From Candidatus Brachybacter algidus (GTDB lineage: Bacteria; Bacteroidota; Bacteroidia; Chitinophagales; Saprospiraceae), in NCBI GenBank assembly GCA_016711705.1, contig JADJSK010000002.1:496001-560000 (forward strand): a stretch of DNA of 64,000 bases, given 5' to 3'. Both the position numbers and the translations under genes were made by a program. A model generated the notes under the pieces. The model worked only from the letters and a program-made list of their open reading frames with translations, had not been told where the DNA came from and searched no databases. Shown here piece by piece: positions 10,221 through 18,737 of this stretch. Each line of letters opens with the position of its first letter. The stretch's first letter is position 1.

Positions 10221-10255
10221 CGTCCTCCATTTTTGGAGGACGTTCTTTTTTATAC
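10221..10255 (+). terminator. Second orphan rho-independent terminator
   Basis: Perfect 8-pair stem CGTCCTCC / GGAGGACG with a six-base AT loop, then GTTCTTTTTT. Again oriented + with no + strand gene before it. The 9876-10471 stretch otherwise contains no credible coding sequence. Confidence 0.65.
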
Positions 10256-10471
10256 CATGCCTGTTCCCTTTATTTATTATCCAAATAAATTTCTTTAATT
10301 TCATTTAATCACCTAAAGGCTTGCATTGTGCTGCATTCGAATTTTTATTCTAATTTATAACTTCTAATTTATTCTATATAACTAAATTTAATTCGCTGTT
10401 AATCGAATTATTGTAATTTGAAAAAATAAATAGAACTCTGAAATATCTACAAATTCTAAACGCTTAATTCT

Positions 10472-10783
10472 TTAGCCACGAATTGCACGAATGATGCTTT
10501 GCATCTAACACGAATTTATTCGTGCAAATTCGTGCAATTATCTGCGAAGCTGCTGCACGGTAGTGGCTAACAATATTTATTTTTGTGCGCATGCCCAAAA
10601 GAACTTCTTAAATTTATGCTGAATAAATCAAATTTAAACCTTAGCTTTTCGAAGAGTGATTTGTGCTATAAAGTATTTTATATCATAATTAATCATAATT
10701 AATCTACGTCATCTGCGTTCCTTTTTTCTTCTCCTGTTATCTTTTTGATTTTGGAAGCAAATTGTTACAGGTGAACTGACTTC
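10472..10783. repeat. MITE-like element, copy A
   Basis: A 99-bp core (10472-10570) bounded by TTAGCCAC and GTGGCTAA holds CACGAATGATGCTTTGCATC and ACACGAATTTATTCGTGC. The right arm continues to GGAAGCAAATTGTTACAGG and CAGGTGAA at 10753-10776, after which a heptamer array begins. Related copies lie at 56685-56950 and 43537-43630. The left part of the gap (10305-10471) shows nothing recognisable. Confidence 0.65.
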
Positions 10784-10822
10784 TAACTTCTAATTTCTGA
10801 CTTCTAACTTCTGCCTTCTAAT
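10776..10822. repeat. Heptamer array overlapping the end of the DinB-like gene
   Basis: Units CTTCTAA, TTTCTGA and CTTCTGC with period 7. The last residues and stop codon of the minus-strand DinB-like gene (EGRS, TAG) are encoded inside it. Confidence 0.8.
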
Positions 10823-11274
10823 TTTAAAATCTGAAAATGATGCCTCATAATATGCATGACAGCGTGTTCCAGTAGACCTTCCATGTCACAGATGCCCCAT
10901 CCGGTTTTAATGATAATATCGCCAAGTTCATAATCATTCAGGTGCCATTTGTTTTCCAGTGCTTCCAAAGTGTATCGATACATCTGATCCAGCAACTCGT
11001 TGACTTCTCCAACATGATTAATCGAAATGGTCGGAATAAAATAGTTTTCCCCAAATCGCTTTCTAATTTGATTGGCATATGAATACCCTGATCTGATCAC
11101 ATGGGTCATAATATTCCGAACTGATTGAAAGTCGCTTTCAGAATTAGGATTGATTTCGAGCAAAAAGTATTCATCATGCAAACGATCCATCAAAAATTTG
11201 ATTTTTTCGATCTCCATAAGGTAGAGGTCAGCGAGGACGCCAACTGGCCCTTTTCTGTAATTTTTTAATTGCAT
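10804..11274 (-). CDS. DinB-like four-helix metal-binding protein
   Basis: 156 aa, the usual size of the DinB/YfiT-like putative metalloenzyme fold. Long amphipathic helices, a histidine in NIMTHVIRSGYSYANQI and the C-terminal EHAVMHIMRHHFQI with spaced histidines that in this family bind a divalent metal. Some relatives are thiol transferases; the substrate here is unknown. The extreme C terminus EGRS and the stop codon come from the heptamer array, so the ancestral tail may have been different. Confidence 0.75.
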   Translation of the reverse strand: MQLKNYRKGPVGVLADLYLMEIEKIKFLMDRLHDEYFLLEINPNSESDFQSVRNIMTHVIRSGYSYANQIRKRFGENYFIPTISINHVGEVNELLDQMYRYTLEALENKWHLNDYELGDIIIKTGWGICDMEGLLEHAVMHIMRHHFQILKLEGRS

Positions 11275-11333
11275 CTTCTTAAATAATTTTTAAAATTAGC
11301 TAATGAGACTGAAAGAATCTTAGGTATTTAGAA

Positions 11334-11840
11334 TTAGCCAAATGATAGAAGCCAATGAAGTTTTGAATCACTGCTGCCATTTTCCTCAAAATTATTCCTT
11401 TGCAATATTCTGGATGAGGCAATATTTGTTTCATCAGTAGAAGCTACAATATTTTTTATTTCGGCTTGGCCTTTTGTCCAGGTTATGATACCTCCCACTC
11501 CTTCTATCATATATCCATGTCCTCGAAATTCCTCATAAGTACCATACCCAATTTCAATGTTTCCACCCTCATCAGGTTCGCCGCAGAAGCATATATCTCC
11601 TACCATGCAATTATCTGTTTTAGAAACTAATGTCCAGAGTGTTGAATAAAGGTAGTTTTTAGTTTTGTCAGCTACATTCGGTAGGAAAGTCTCTTCTAAT
11701 GCTTCTTTCAATTCGGGTGAGATAGTTCTGCTACTATTCCTCAATCCCAATTCTTCTTCCAAAGAATTGTTGGCCGCCATATATTTAATTAGTTGATCGT
11801 AATTTAAGGGTTTAATTAAAAGTCTTTCTGTTTCTAACAT
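11334..11840 (-). CDS. GNAT-family N-acetyltransferase (RimJ/RimL type)
   Basis: 168 aa from the ATG at 11840 (LETERLLIKPLNYDQLIKYM). The frame is open 66 nt further upstream, but the family begins with LETERLxL, so the internal start is preferred. Blocks: GDICFCGEPDEGGNIEIGYGTYEEFRGHGYMIEGVGGIITWT (acetyl-CoA loop with RGHGY) and ASTDETNIASSRILQRNNF, typical of RimL-like enzymes that acetylate alpha-amino or other amine groups. Substrate unknown. No operon partner. Confidence 0.82.
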   Translation of the reverse strand: MLETERLLIKPLNYDQLIKYMAANNSLEEELGLRNSSRTISPELKEALEETFLPNVADKTKNYLYSTLWTLVSKTDNCMVGDICFCGEPDEGGNIEIGYGTYEEFRGHGYMIEGVGGIITWTKGQAEIKNIVASTDETNIASSRILQRNNFEENGSSDSKLHWLLSFG

Positions 11841-11924
11841 ATTTAATTTTTGATTTCCCCAAACTTGTAAGAATAAAGGAGATTTATTACTAATTTTATT
11901 TGGCAATGGTAAAGCTAAAGTTCA

Positions 11925-12329
11925 CTATTTGATCTTTTTAAATCTCATAATGCAGCCTTCGATGCATGGGTAATATATATCCATTGTATCCGACGCTATG
12001 AAAAGCACATGAAGATTAATACCCGGACAATTGATTGGGTTCAAGATAATATCAGAGTTTTTAATAGATTGGGTGGCTTCCGTCGGGACATCTGTGTCTG
12101 GATCAAAATTACATAAATTACCATTGGATCGCACTTTACCGGATTTTAGAAACTCTATATTCTTATTGCTATTCAAAGCAATAAAGTCACCACTTCCATC
12201 TCCTGTAAAATTGTATTTGGCAATCAGATTCCATCGTGTAATTACGTCATCTTCAATTACTGAATCAGTCTCTTTTCTGCATCCTAAATTAACGGATAAA
12301 ATAAATATTATTAAAAGTAAATTTTTCAT
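11925..12329 (-). CDS. Small lipoprotein, function unknown
   Basis: 134 aa from the ATG at 12329, chosen because it gives a lipoprotein signal (LLLIIFILSVNLGC, lipobox Cys about residue 17). The mature part, with RWNLIAKYNFTGDGSGDFIAL, resembles the lipocalin-like stress-repeat proteins of Bacteroidota, but I cannot assign a family with confidence. Expected on the periplasmic side of a membrane. Confidence 0.65.
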   Translation of the reverse strand: MKNLLLIIFILSVNLGCRKETDSVIEDDVITRWNLIAKYNFTGDGSGDFIALNSNKNIEFLKSGKVRSNGNLCNFDPDTDVPTEATQSIKNSDIILNPINCPGINLHVLFIASDTMDIYYPCIEGCIMRFKKIK

Positions 12330-12394
12330 GATGATCGCGTTTTTCAATCCATAAATATAATAAGAATATTCATATAAAAACGCTCGAAAATAAT

Positions 12395-12431
12395 AAAGCC
12401 ACACAAGTGAACAAACTTCTGTGGCTTTTTT
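12395..12431 (-). terminator. Bidirectional-looking terminator
   Basis: Stem AAAGCCACA / TGTGGCTTT with T runs on both sides. It lies 20 nt beyond the stop of the stress-protein gene on the minus strand and before the lipoprotein gene. Confidence 0.65.
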
Positions 12432-12451
12432 AATTGCTTAAATTTTAATTA

Positions 12452-12951
12452 TCACACTTCCAACTTCCCTTCATTCATCGTCTCCTGTTGTTCTCCTGTT
12501 ATAGCTCCGACGACCATTTTTGCCAATGAAACAAGTTTGTTCGATTTCGGATCCCAATAATTGACGTCCTGCGGCACTACATGGATGGCAACAATATTTG
12601 GATCGTCCGGTCCATCAAACCAAGCATCATCTGTTTTGACATACAGCTCTTTGATTTTATCTCGATCACTATGTAAATGTGCTTTCCAAAAACATTCAAA
12701 AACTTGAATGATCCCGGATCAGAATACATTAAATATGTATGTCCATCTTTTTCAATGTTTTTTGTATGCTCACTGCTCTTGCCTGATAAAAACCAGATCT
12801 TTCCTTCACTATCCACCTGCTTGGTGCTCATTACTACCGAATGAAATGGCTTTTTATCGATGTCTGTTGACATCATGCACATATCAATGGATTCAGCCAT
12901 TTCTTTGATTTTCTCTCTGGCTTCCTCATTATACAAATTCTTAATACTCAT
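12452..12951 (-). CDS. Pyridoxamine 5'-phosphate oxidase-like general stress protein, frameshifted
   Basis: About 166 aa when repaired. The N-terminal part (IDMCMMSTDIDKKPFHSVVM, GKIWFLSGKSSEHTKNIE) is the split-barrel flavin-binding fold of general-stress-protein-26-like proteins. The frame is lost at a three-T run on the + strand (12683-12685). With one more base it continues as AHLHSDRDKIKELYVKTDDA, then WFDGPDDPNI and YWDPKSNKLV, and stops at 12452, which is exactly the expected length. Redox or stress role is inferred from the family. Probably a sequencing error. Confidence 0.8.
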
Positions 12952-13662
12952 TTTTTATATTTTATTTGATACAAACAATAAACCCATTTTATAAAATTTG
13001 AGTTTCAGAAAAAGTGAAATTCAATTGATTTTGATAGAAATGGCGGTTTACCACTAGTTAAATTTTAAATGATGAGGGTATAAATATGCTGAAGTATAAA
13101 GCTAATCTTTCGTATGAAAATCTTTTTGAAAATATTTATTTATTCAATTAAGAAAGTACAATTTGTGTTATTATAATGCCATTTGTCTTAAAAATTAAAT
13201 TAAAATTTAGTGACATGAATGATGCTGCGCATTCAAAAATTCTACGAAATTTTAAATTTAATCGCCTGAAGGATTTTGACTATATCAATTAAGCTTTTTT
13301 AAATAGTCCACCCTAATTTATTAGAGAAATCACAAACATCAAACAATTAATAATTAGCTGTTATTCTTTCTCCAATTGGCATTAATGTTGACCTTATCGC
13401 ATTGGTTAAAAAATTTAACATTTTGTTTGGATAATAATTTCTATATTGTAATTAATTATTAGGAAAAGGATTTTTATCCTATGCCTTAAATACTACCGAG
13501 ACTTATAACAAAATATGACCTGTGACTTGAGCAATTACGCTGGAGTCTTAATCTTGAACTTTATTGACAATAGAGGAAAACTGATAAATTCAACAAGACA
13601 AGTAATATTAAAATAATTTTTAATTGGGCTGGGTGATACACCCGGCCCTTTAATTTGATACC
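12952..13662. other. 711-bp gene-free stretch
   Basis: No credible reading frame. AT-rich and without heptamer arrays. Contains AATTTAATCGCCTGAAGG near 13256, which resembles ATTTAATCACCTAAAGG near 10303, and a strong hairpin just before the next gene. Confidence 0.5.
13626..13648 (+). promoter_or_regulatory. Strong hairpin 15 nt before the start codon
   Basis: Ten-pair stem GGGCTGGGTG / CACCCGGCCC (one G-U) with a three-base ATA loop. The sequence after it is only weakly T-rich, so it is a poor terminator. It may shape the 5' leader of the following T9SS gene. Confidence 0.45.
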
Positions 13663-15228
13663 ATGAGGTTAATTATTGTACCACTTATATTAATTTATAA
13701 TTTAAATCTTGCTTCTGGCCAGAATTTTATCGATCAAAAATATGATCGACAACGAATCATTATGGATTACTTCGCATCAGGTTGCACTAATCTTGATCCA
13801 AATGATACCGTTATTAAAGTCGGCACCATATTTGACTTTCGAAATGATACTTTAGAAATGCGAGTTGCTGACACTATTAACGTACCCAATCAGGAAGTAA
13901 AGTATTTTACATTAGGAAATGTTTCTCAAATATGTAATGAAGAAGGAGAACTTCTAGCATATTTTAATGGAGCAGAATTGTGGGATCGGTTTGGCAAAAA
14001 ACAAATTTTGAATATTTTTTATGATGAAGAGTCAAAAGAATATGGGTCAGTCTTTGGCGATGCAAATAGTGTAATATTGCCCTTTCCAGGGATAGAGAAG
14101 CAGTATATCCTTATTAACGCCAACGATTTTAATTATGATCCAATATCCGGAGTAACAATGGCTGAGGATTTTAGTGCTGTAATTTTTAATGAAAAAAATA
14201 ATGGAAGTCTCGACATTTTTGAAACAATTCCTAAAATACATAAAGATAAATATTGTTTCGATGGCGTTATTACTGCATGCAGGCATGCGAATGGGCGGGA
14301 TTGGTGGTTGGTATGTCCGAGAAGGAGATCCAATGTATTTAGTTTTTTTTTACTTGATCCATCAGGTATCAAATTTCATCATTCACAAATAGTAAGTTCA
14401 AATATTTTATATTCCTCCTATGCTCCGACTTTCTCACCTGATGGAAGATGGTATACCCGAACAGAATCAAAAAATGCAGGGAATGGCAAAAGAATTGATT
14501 ATGGTCAAATATTTGAATTCGATAGGTGTAGTGGAATTTTTACTGAACCATATGAATATACTTTTCCAGCAGAAGATACAACCAGTCTTGGGCAAATAAT
14601 ATTTGACAAAACAAGTCAATATTTTTATTTCTTAAGGGCCGGCACTATTTATCAAGGAAATATAAATAAACCTATGACAATTGAGAATCTTGAAAAAGTA
14701 GGAGCATTTAATTCTGAAATTAAAGATTTTAGTGGATTTAATTTAATTGGGCCTGGATTTCTAGCCCCTGATAATAAAATATATTCATTTGATGGAAGGT
14801 GGTCTTTCGGAACGAGTGTTATAAATTATCCATCAGAAGAAGGTCAAAACTGTGGCTTTGAGTATTCGACCTTGTGGAAGCCGGCATGTGGGTCCTTAGG
14901 ATTAGGCAATATGCCGGATTTTAATCTTGGGCCAGTAGATGGAAGTTCCTGCGATACGCTCGGGCTCGACAATCCTTTATCAGTGGATTTGCCTAAAGAA
15001 AAAAGCGATTTTATAGTTTACCCCAATCCGACCAATGGTTTAATTTATGGTGAAGGTGAAATTATATACAAGAATCATTTTCTCAAAATATTTGACATAA
15101 CTGGTAAAGAAATTTATGAAGGAAACAGTGAAGATTTAAAAAGAGGAATTGATCTTAGTGATCAACCAGGGGGTATTTATTTTATATATATCTATGAGTT
15201 AGGGATAAAGAAGATTGTAAAAATTTAG
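13663..15228 (+). CDS. T9SS-secreted protein of unknown function
   Basis: 521 aa. Signal peptide (LIIVPLILIYNLNLASG), a beta-rich middle with repeated short blade-like segments (FSPDGRWYTRTES, IFDKTSQYFYFLRAG, APDNKIYSFDGRWS) suggesting a beta-propeller, and a C-terminal sorting domain with VYPNPTNGLIYGEG and LSDQPGGIYFI. Many Saprospiria carry families of such propeller-plus-sorting-domain proteins. No catalytic motif is seen. Monocistronic, with a strong hairpin directly upstream. Confidence 0.75.
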   Translation: MRLIIVPLILIYNLNLASGQNFIDQKYDRQRIIMDYFASGCTNLDPNDTVIKVGTIFDFRNDTLEMRVADTINVPNQEVKYFTLGNVSQICNEEGELLAYFNGAELWDRFGKKQILNIFYDEESKEYGSVFGDANSVILPFPGIEKQYILINANDFNYDPISGVTMAEDFSAVIFNEKNNGSLDIFETIPKIHKDKYCFDGVITACRHANGRDWWLVCPRRRSNVFSFFLLDPSGIKFHHSQIVSSNILYSSYAPTFSPDGRWYTRTESKNAGNGKRIDYGQIFEFDRCSGIFTEPYEYTFPAEDTTSLGQIIFDKTSQYFYFLRAGTIYQGNINKPMTIENLEKVGAFNSEIKDFSGFNLIGPGFLAPDNKIYSFDGRWSFGTSVINYPSEEGQNCGFEYSTLWKPACGSLGLGNMPDFNLGPVDGSSCDTLGLDNPLSVDLPKEKSDFIVYPNPTNGLIYGEGEIIYKNHFLKIFDITGKEIYEGNSEDLKRGIDLSDQPGGIYFIYIYELGIKKIVKI

Positions 15229-15301
15229 TGAAAAACTTTAATTTAATTATTATATATTTAGGAGCATAGTCACTCCTATCTGTTAACATTTCAATAACTA
15301 T

Positions 15302-15320
15302 CCGTCGGCTGAAACCGGCG
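15302..15320 (+). repeat. REP-like hairpin
   Basis: CCGTCGGCTGAAACCGGCG folds on itself (CGTCGG / CCGGCG). A near copy in the other orientation is at 63948-63967. It may also help end transcription of the preceding gene, though only ATTTTATT follows. The rest of 15229-15479 shows nothing else. Confidence 0.5.
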
Positions 15321-15479
15321 ACATTTTATTGTCTGCGCAAATGCTAAAAAAATGCATTTTATTTTTTTACATATGTTTCAAATAATTAAGTTAATTTAAA
15401 CATGAATTACATTAATGACACAGTGCATTTAAAAAGTATTTAATCTTGAAAAATCAAGCAATTAAATGTAATCATACAA

Positions 15480-16377
15480 TTATTTTTTAAAAACCCTGTG
15501 CCTAAACCTTTTATATAATAATATTAACACTGATGCCAATAGTAATAATGCCCAAAACTGGGCAATAAATAAGATCAGTGTTTCAAGTAGCATCCAGCCT
15601 CCCATTAAAGTAGTTAGAAATTTTGAGCCAAAACCTGGTTTGTATTCTTCAATAATTTTTCGGCTGCCAATTATCTCATTTTTAACATCTTGTCTTTGAT
15701 AAAGGACAAGGTTTATTGTACTGAAGTTAATTTGATCTTTTAATCTTAAGTTAGCTATACGTGCTGCATCTCGTTTTTCCTGCTTGCTCTCCAGATTATC
15801 TTCCGCGTTGGTTATATCATTCAGCCTTCCACTTTTATTGTCAATGGCCTTTCTCAGTCTGTCTTCATTGCTTATATTTCTTTCCTGAGTAAGATCATTT
15901 GTCATTAGGTTTAACGCTACATCGTCCGCTTTGATAATGCGGTAGTCGAGAAAATCGATGTTGCGGGCAATTTCCTTCAGTACCGTGTCTAATTTGTAGT
16001 TAGGTACCCTTAATTTCATGGTGTTATTCACAGTGTAAAAGGTACTTTCGCTTATTGAATCTACCTTTATTTGTGTAGATGTAGTATAGTTAATAGTGCT
16101 CGATAGATTTGTGTATTTCACGAATACACCTTGTCGTACTGGGATGTTTTCAATGTCGTAAGTTGACCTAATGGCGTCTTTTACTTTGAATTTTAAATCA
16201 GCGGTACGTATAAATTTTCGTGTGGAATCCTTATTGTTTTCGACTGCTGCCGTAGATGAAACAAATGTCTCAGGAGCTGCAGCATCCATTGCCATATTTT
16301 CGGAATGATTGCTTTCGTTTTTGCACCCTGTGTATAAAGCGGTGACAACAAAAAAGAAGAGGATCTTTTTTCAACAT
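15480..16377 (-). CDS. DUF4349 lipoprotein, frameshifted in its signal peptide
   Basis: About 298 aa when repaired. The body has the DUF4349 layout: beta domain (FIRTADLKFKVKDAIRSTYDIE), long coiled coil (about residues 140-220), and a C-terminal membrane helix (TLILFIAQFWALLLLASVLILLY). The apparent start at 16295 lacks a signal. Removing one base from the six-T run at 16366-16371 joins it to MLKKILFFFVVTALYTGC, a lipoprotein signal starting at 16377. Function of the family is unknown; membrane-anchored, facing the periplasm. Confidence 0.75.
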
Positions 16378-16452
16378 GATATTGAATGTTTTACTAGTGA
16401 AAGGATGTGAATATAAGGAAGTTAATCTAATAAGCCCTTCAAATACATGATT

Positions 16453-16758
16453 TGTGTGTATAACAAATTGCCCAAAATAAAGTCCAACAATGTATTATGG
16501 CATATTGACACTATCGTTCTTTCACAATTGTAACTACTTAATTTCATTTTTCTTGAAACACATAGGCACATAGGGTTTTCGTCAAAGATTAAAGATTGTT
16601 GCTATTTTTCATGTTTAGAAATAATTTTATGGGATAACTTAAAACCTAAAACTATGTGTTCTATGTTCTATGTGTTCAAATTTTAAATAAGCAAAATGCC
16701 TCTTCTGAATATCAAATTGTAAAAAAATTATCTGTAGGTGCAATTTGTTATACACACA
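16453..16758. mobile_element. 306-bp MITE-like element with perfect 19-bp terminal inverted repeats
   Basis: TGTGTGTATAACAAATTGC at 16453-16471 and its exact reverse complement at 16740-16758. Inside is a second, looser inverted pair built of CACATAG and CTATGTG heptamers (about 16557-16580 and 16650-16676). No reading frame. It ends 11 bp from the stop codon of the next minus-strand gene. Non-autonomous element is my inference; the terminal repeats are directly visible. Confidence 0.6.
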
Positions 16759-16769
16759 TTTAAGTCGGC

Positions 16770-17186
16770 TTAAATCATCTCCCTTATCAGCACTCTTTGC
16801 ACTTTGTTGGTCTCGGGCTGATCCTGATCATATAAGCTCACATAGATAAGAAAACCAGACGCTATTAAAGAAATGATGCCAAATATAGCACCGATAACAA
16901 ATGTTAATAAAGGATACACATTATTTTCAAATACCGCATGTGGATTGGATGTAAAGATGGCTATGAAAAAAAATGTGGAAATAAAAGCATTGATTACGCC
17001 AAAACTTAAAGTGATCCAATTCTTATTTAATGCATAAGGAAGAATAGTAATAACCACAAAAATCACATCTATCATCCTAAACTTTCCATCAATTAAGTTA
17101 ACAGAGAGATTAGCTATGGCTAGAATAATAAAAAATGCAAAGCCTAGTTGCTTCGCCCTTGTGATCCTTAAAGTCACTTTATCCAT
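16770..17186 (-). CDS. Four-helix integral membrane protein, unknown function
   Basis: 138 aa with four predicted membrane helices (about residues 13-33, 37-55, 63-82 and 93-118) and basic loops. I do not recognise the family. Single gene with repeat elements on both sides (the 306-bp element beyond its stop, a heptamer array and palindrome upstream). Confidence 0.6.
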   Translation of the reverse strand: MDKVTLRITRAKQLGFAFFIILAIANLSVNLIDGKFRMIDVIFVVITILPYALNKNWITLSFGVINAFISTFFFIAIFTSNPHAVFENNVYPLLTFVIGAIFGIISLIASGFLIYVSLYDQDQPETNKVQRVLIREMI

Positions 17187-17474
17187 AAATACATTTTGTT
17201 TATTATGAATAAAACGAGGTTATACTGCTTTTATTATTATTAATAAAAATTGATACAAGATACAATGGTGAATTATTCTTTTTGGTACCAGAGGTTTTGA
17301 TTGGGATTTCTAAACATTGAGATTCTTGGTTTCATATGGATCAGTCTATAGTATTGAGTTATTACCGTAAAGATCTATCAGTGATTTGAGACATTGGATT
17401 GCCTTTTCCACTTTGAATATGATAACCACAGATTGCTAACTTTAACCAAAAAATTTAGAAGAGTTCACGAAGGA

Positions 17475-17495
17475 ATTTTAATCGAAGATTAAAAT
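17475..17495. repeat. Dispersed hairpin repeat (copy 2)
   Basis: Perfect arms ATTTTAATC / GATTAAAAT with a GAA spacer. The flanks (TTCACGAAGG on one side, TTTGTGCATG on the other) match copies at 35375 and 36983 in reverse orientation. Confidence 0.65.
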
Positions 17496-17526
17496 TTGTG
17501 CATGTATGAAAATCTAAGCTTTAATT

Positions 17527-17592
17527 AAATTTTAAGATAGTAATTGTAATGACAGGTCGCGACCTGTCATTACAGTTACCATCTTAAAATTT
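17527..17592. repeat. 66-bp near-perfect palindrome
   Basis: 33-bp arms meeting at GGTCGCGACC with no loop and only two mismatches (17539/17580 and 17544/17575). No T run follows on either strand, so it is not an ordinary terminator. It could extrude as a cruciform or form a very stable RNA hairpin. Confidence 0.85.
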
Positions 17593-17631
17593 CCGTGCAG
17601 ATGGAACTCTACATATAATATTAGACTTTTT

Positions 17632-17705
17632 GATTACTGATTACTGATTACTGATTACTGATTACTGATTACTGATTACTGATTACTGATTACTGATTAC
17701 TGATT
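17632..17705. repeat. Heptamer array (GATTACT)n, about 10 units
   Basis: The most regular array in the window: ten consecutive GATTACT units. The last two codons and stop (NQ, TAA) of the minus-strand membrane protein gene lie inside it. Confidence 0.95.
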
Positions 17706-18071
17706 AAAAAAAGGCAAAGAGAATAGCACTGCTCCACCAAGAAAGATGACCGTCAAAAGGTGTACATATCTATTATTGACTCTCAGAAATATAAACTGTT
17801 CAATAGTTCTGCCCAACCAGAATAGAGACATGCCAATCATAAATGCTTTACCCAATGGCGTATTTAATAAATCCTCAGTAAAGTAGAAACATAAAAAACC
17901 GACAAAAAAGGAAAGGTAAATCATCCTCAAGTTCAGGATCTGCATGATTGCCCGGTTAGAAAAGTGTAATTTTATCAACTCTTTTTTCCAGCGAAATATC
18001 TTCCAAAATAAAATGTGGAATAGCCCAAAAGCGATCGAGTAAATTCCGCAAATTATGATGATCGTTTTCAT
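17697..18071 (-). CDS. Four-helix membrane protein, unknown function
   Basis: 124 aa with four membrane helices (about residues 3-22, 45-64, 74-92 and 102-120), including FLCFYFTEDLL and GRTIEQFIFLR. Family not recognised by name. Four nt separate it from the upstream ASCH gene, so the two are probably co-transcribed. Its C terminus FFNQ and stop codon fall in the GATTACT array. Confidence 0.65.
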   Translation of the reverse strand: MKTIIIICGIYSIAFGLFHILFWKIFRWKKELIKLHFSNRAIMQILNLRMIYLSFFVGFLCFYFTEDLLNTPLGKAFMIGMSLFWLGRTIEQFIFLRVNNRYVHLLTVIFLGGAVLFSLPFFNQ

Positions 18072-18075
18072 TCTA

Positions 18076-18651
18076 CTATAAGTGCTCCATTAGTAATTTT
18101 CCTGTGGGAGTTAAGTCGTAACCTGGATCAAGGCTCACTGTTAGTCCAATGTTTTTGAGTTTACGGATACTTTGTGTAAGCCATTCTTTGGTCTTACCTG
18201 TCTTTAGTGACAACTGTGTTGCGCTTAATTTAGGATTATCCTTGATGGAAGTAAGTATGTCTTTAGTCCAGAATCCATTGCGGGCATATTTGTCCATCTG
18301 CAATAACTTTGCCTTGTAACTATCAATTTCAGACTGAGATAAACTAATTTTTTCTTTAATTTTTTTTGCTTGAGTTTCCTTAAGAAATCTTACATGAATC
18401 TTATATATTTTGCCAATTTCAGCAGAATATATGGATTTCATAAGGCTTTCGAGATTTATAAAACCAGCCTTTTGAGCATCTATCTCGTTGATATGTGGCT
18501 CATTGATGATGGCGATATCCGTTATTTCTACAATGCCAACATCAGTCTTTAATAAGCTGCCCCGCTTCAGTTGAGTACTTTTCCACTTTCTGAAAGCAAG
18601 TGTGACAGTACCGGCTTTAATCCCCTCTAAATGTTTTTGTTTGAAAAGCAT
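18076..18651 (-). CDS. ASCH domain fused to a winged-helix-like domain
   Basis: 191 aa. Residues 1-95 look like an ASCH/PUA-fold domain (FKQKHLEGIKAGTVTLAFRKW, GSLLKTDVGIVEITDIAI), a fold linked to RNA binding. After a charged helix (about 95-125), residues 130-191 resemble a helix-turn-helix of MarR/PadR style (LSATQLSLKTGKTKEWLTQS, then IRKLKNIGLTV). An RNA- or nucleotide-sensing regulator is plausible, but no partner or target is visible. Start ATG at 18651. Confidence 0.65.
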   Translation of the reverse strand: MLFKQKHLEGIKAGTVTLAFRKWKSTQLKRGSLLKTDVGIVEITDIAIINEPHINEIDAQKAGFINLESLMKSIYSAEIGKIYKIHVRFLKETQAKKIKEKISLSQSEIDSYKAKLLQMDKYARNGFWTKDILTSIKDNPKLSATQLSLKTGKTKEWLTQSIRKLKNIGLTVSLDPGYDLTPTGKLLMEHL

Positions 18652-18737
18652 AAAACTAATTCGTTTGACAGATAATACTATTTTGAATTCTAATAGACTG
18701 TCAAAGGTAACAATAATATTGCTTCCGGTTTTATGCC

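Noticed and set aside
10014..10304. Overlapping minus-strand open frames of 96 and 62 codons
   Set aside because: No family resemblance, and they lie across two strong terminators on the other strand.
17527..17592. 66-bp palindrome as a simple rho-independent terminator
   Set aside because: No T run on either side on either strand.
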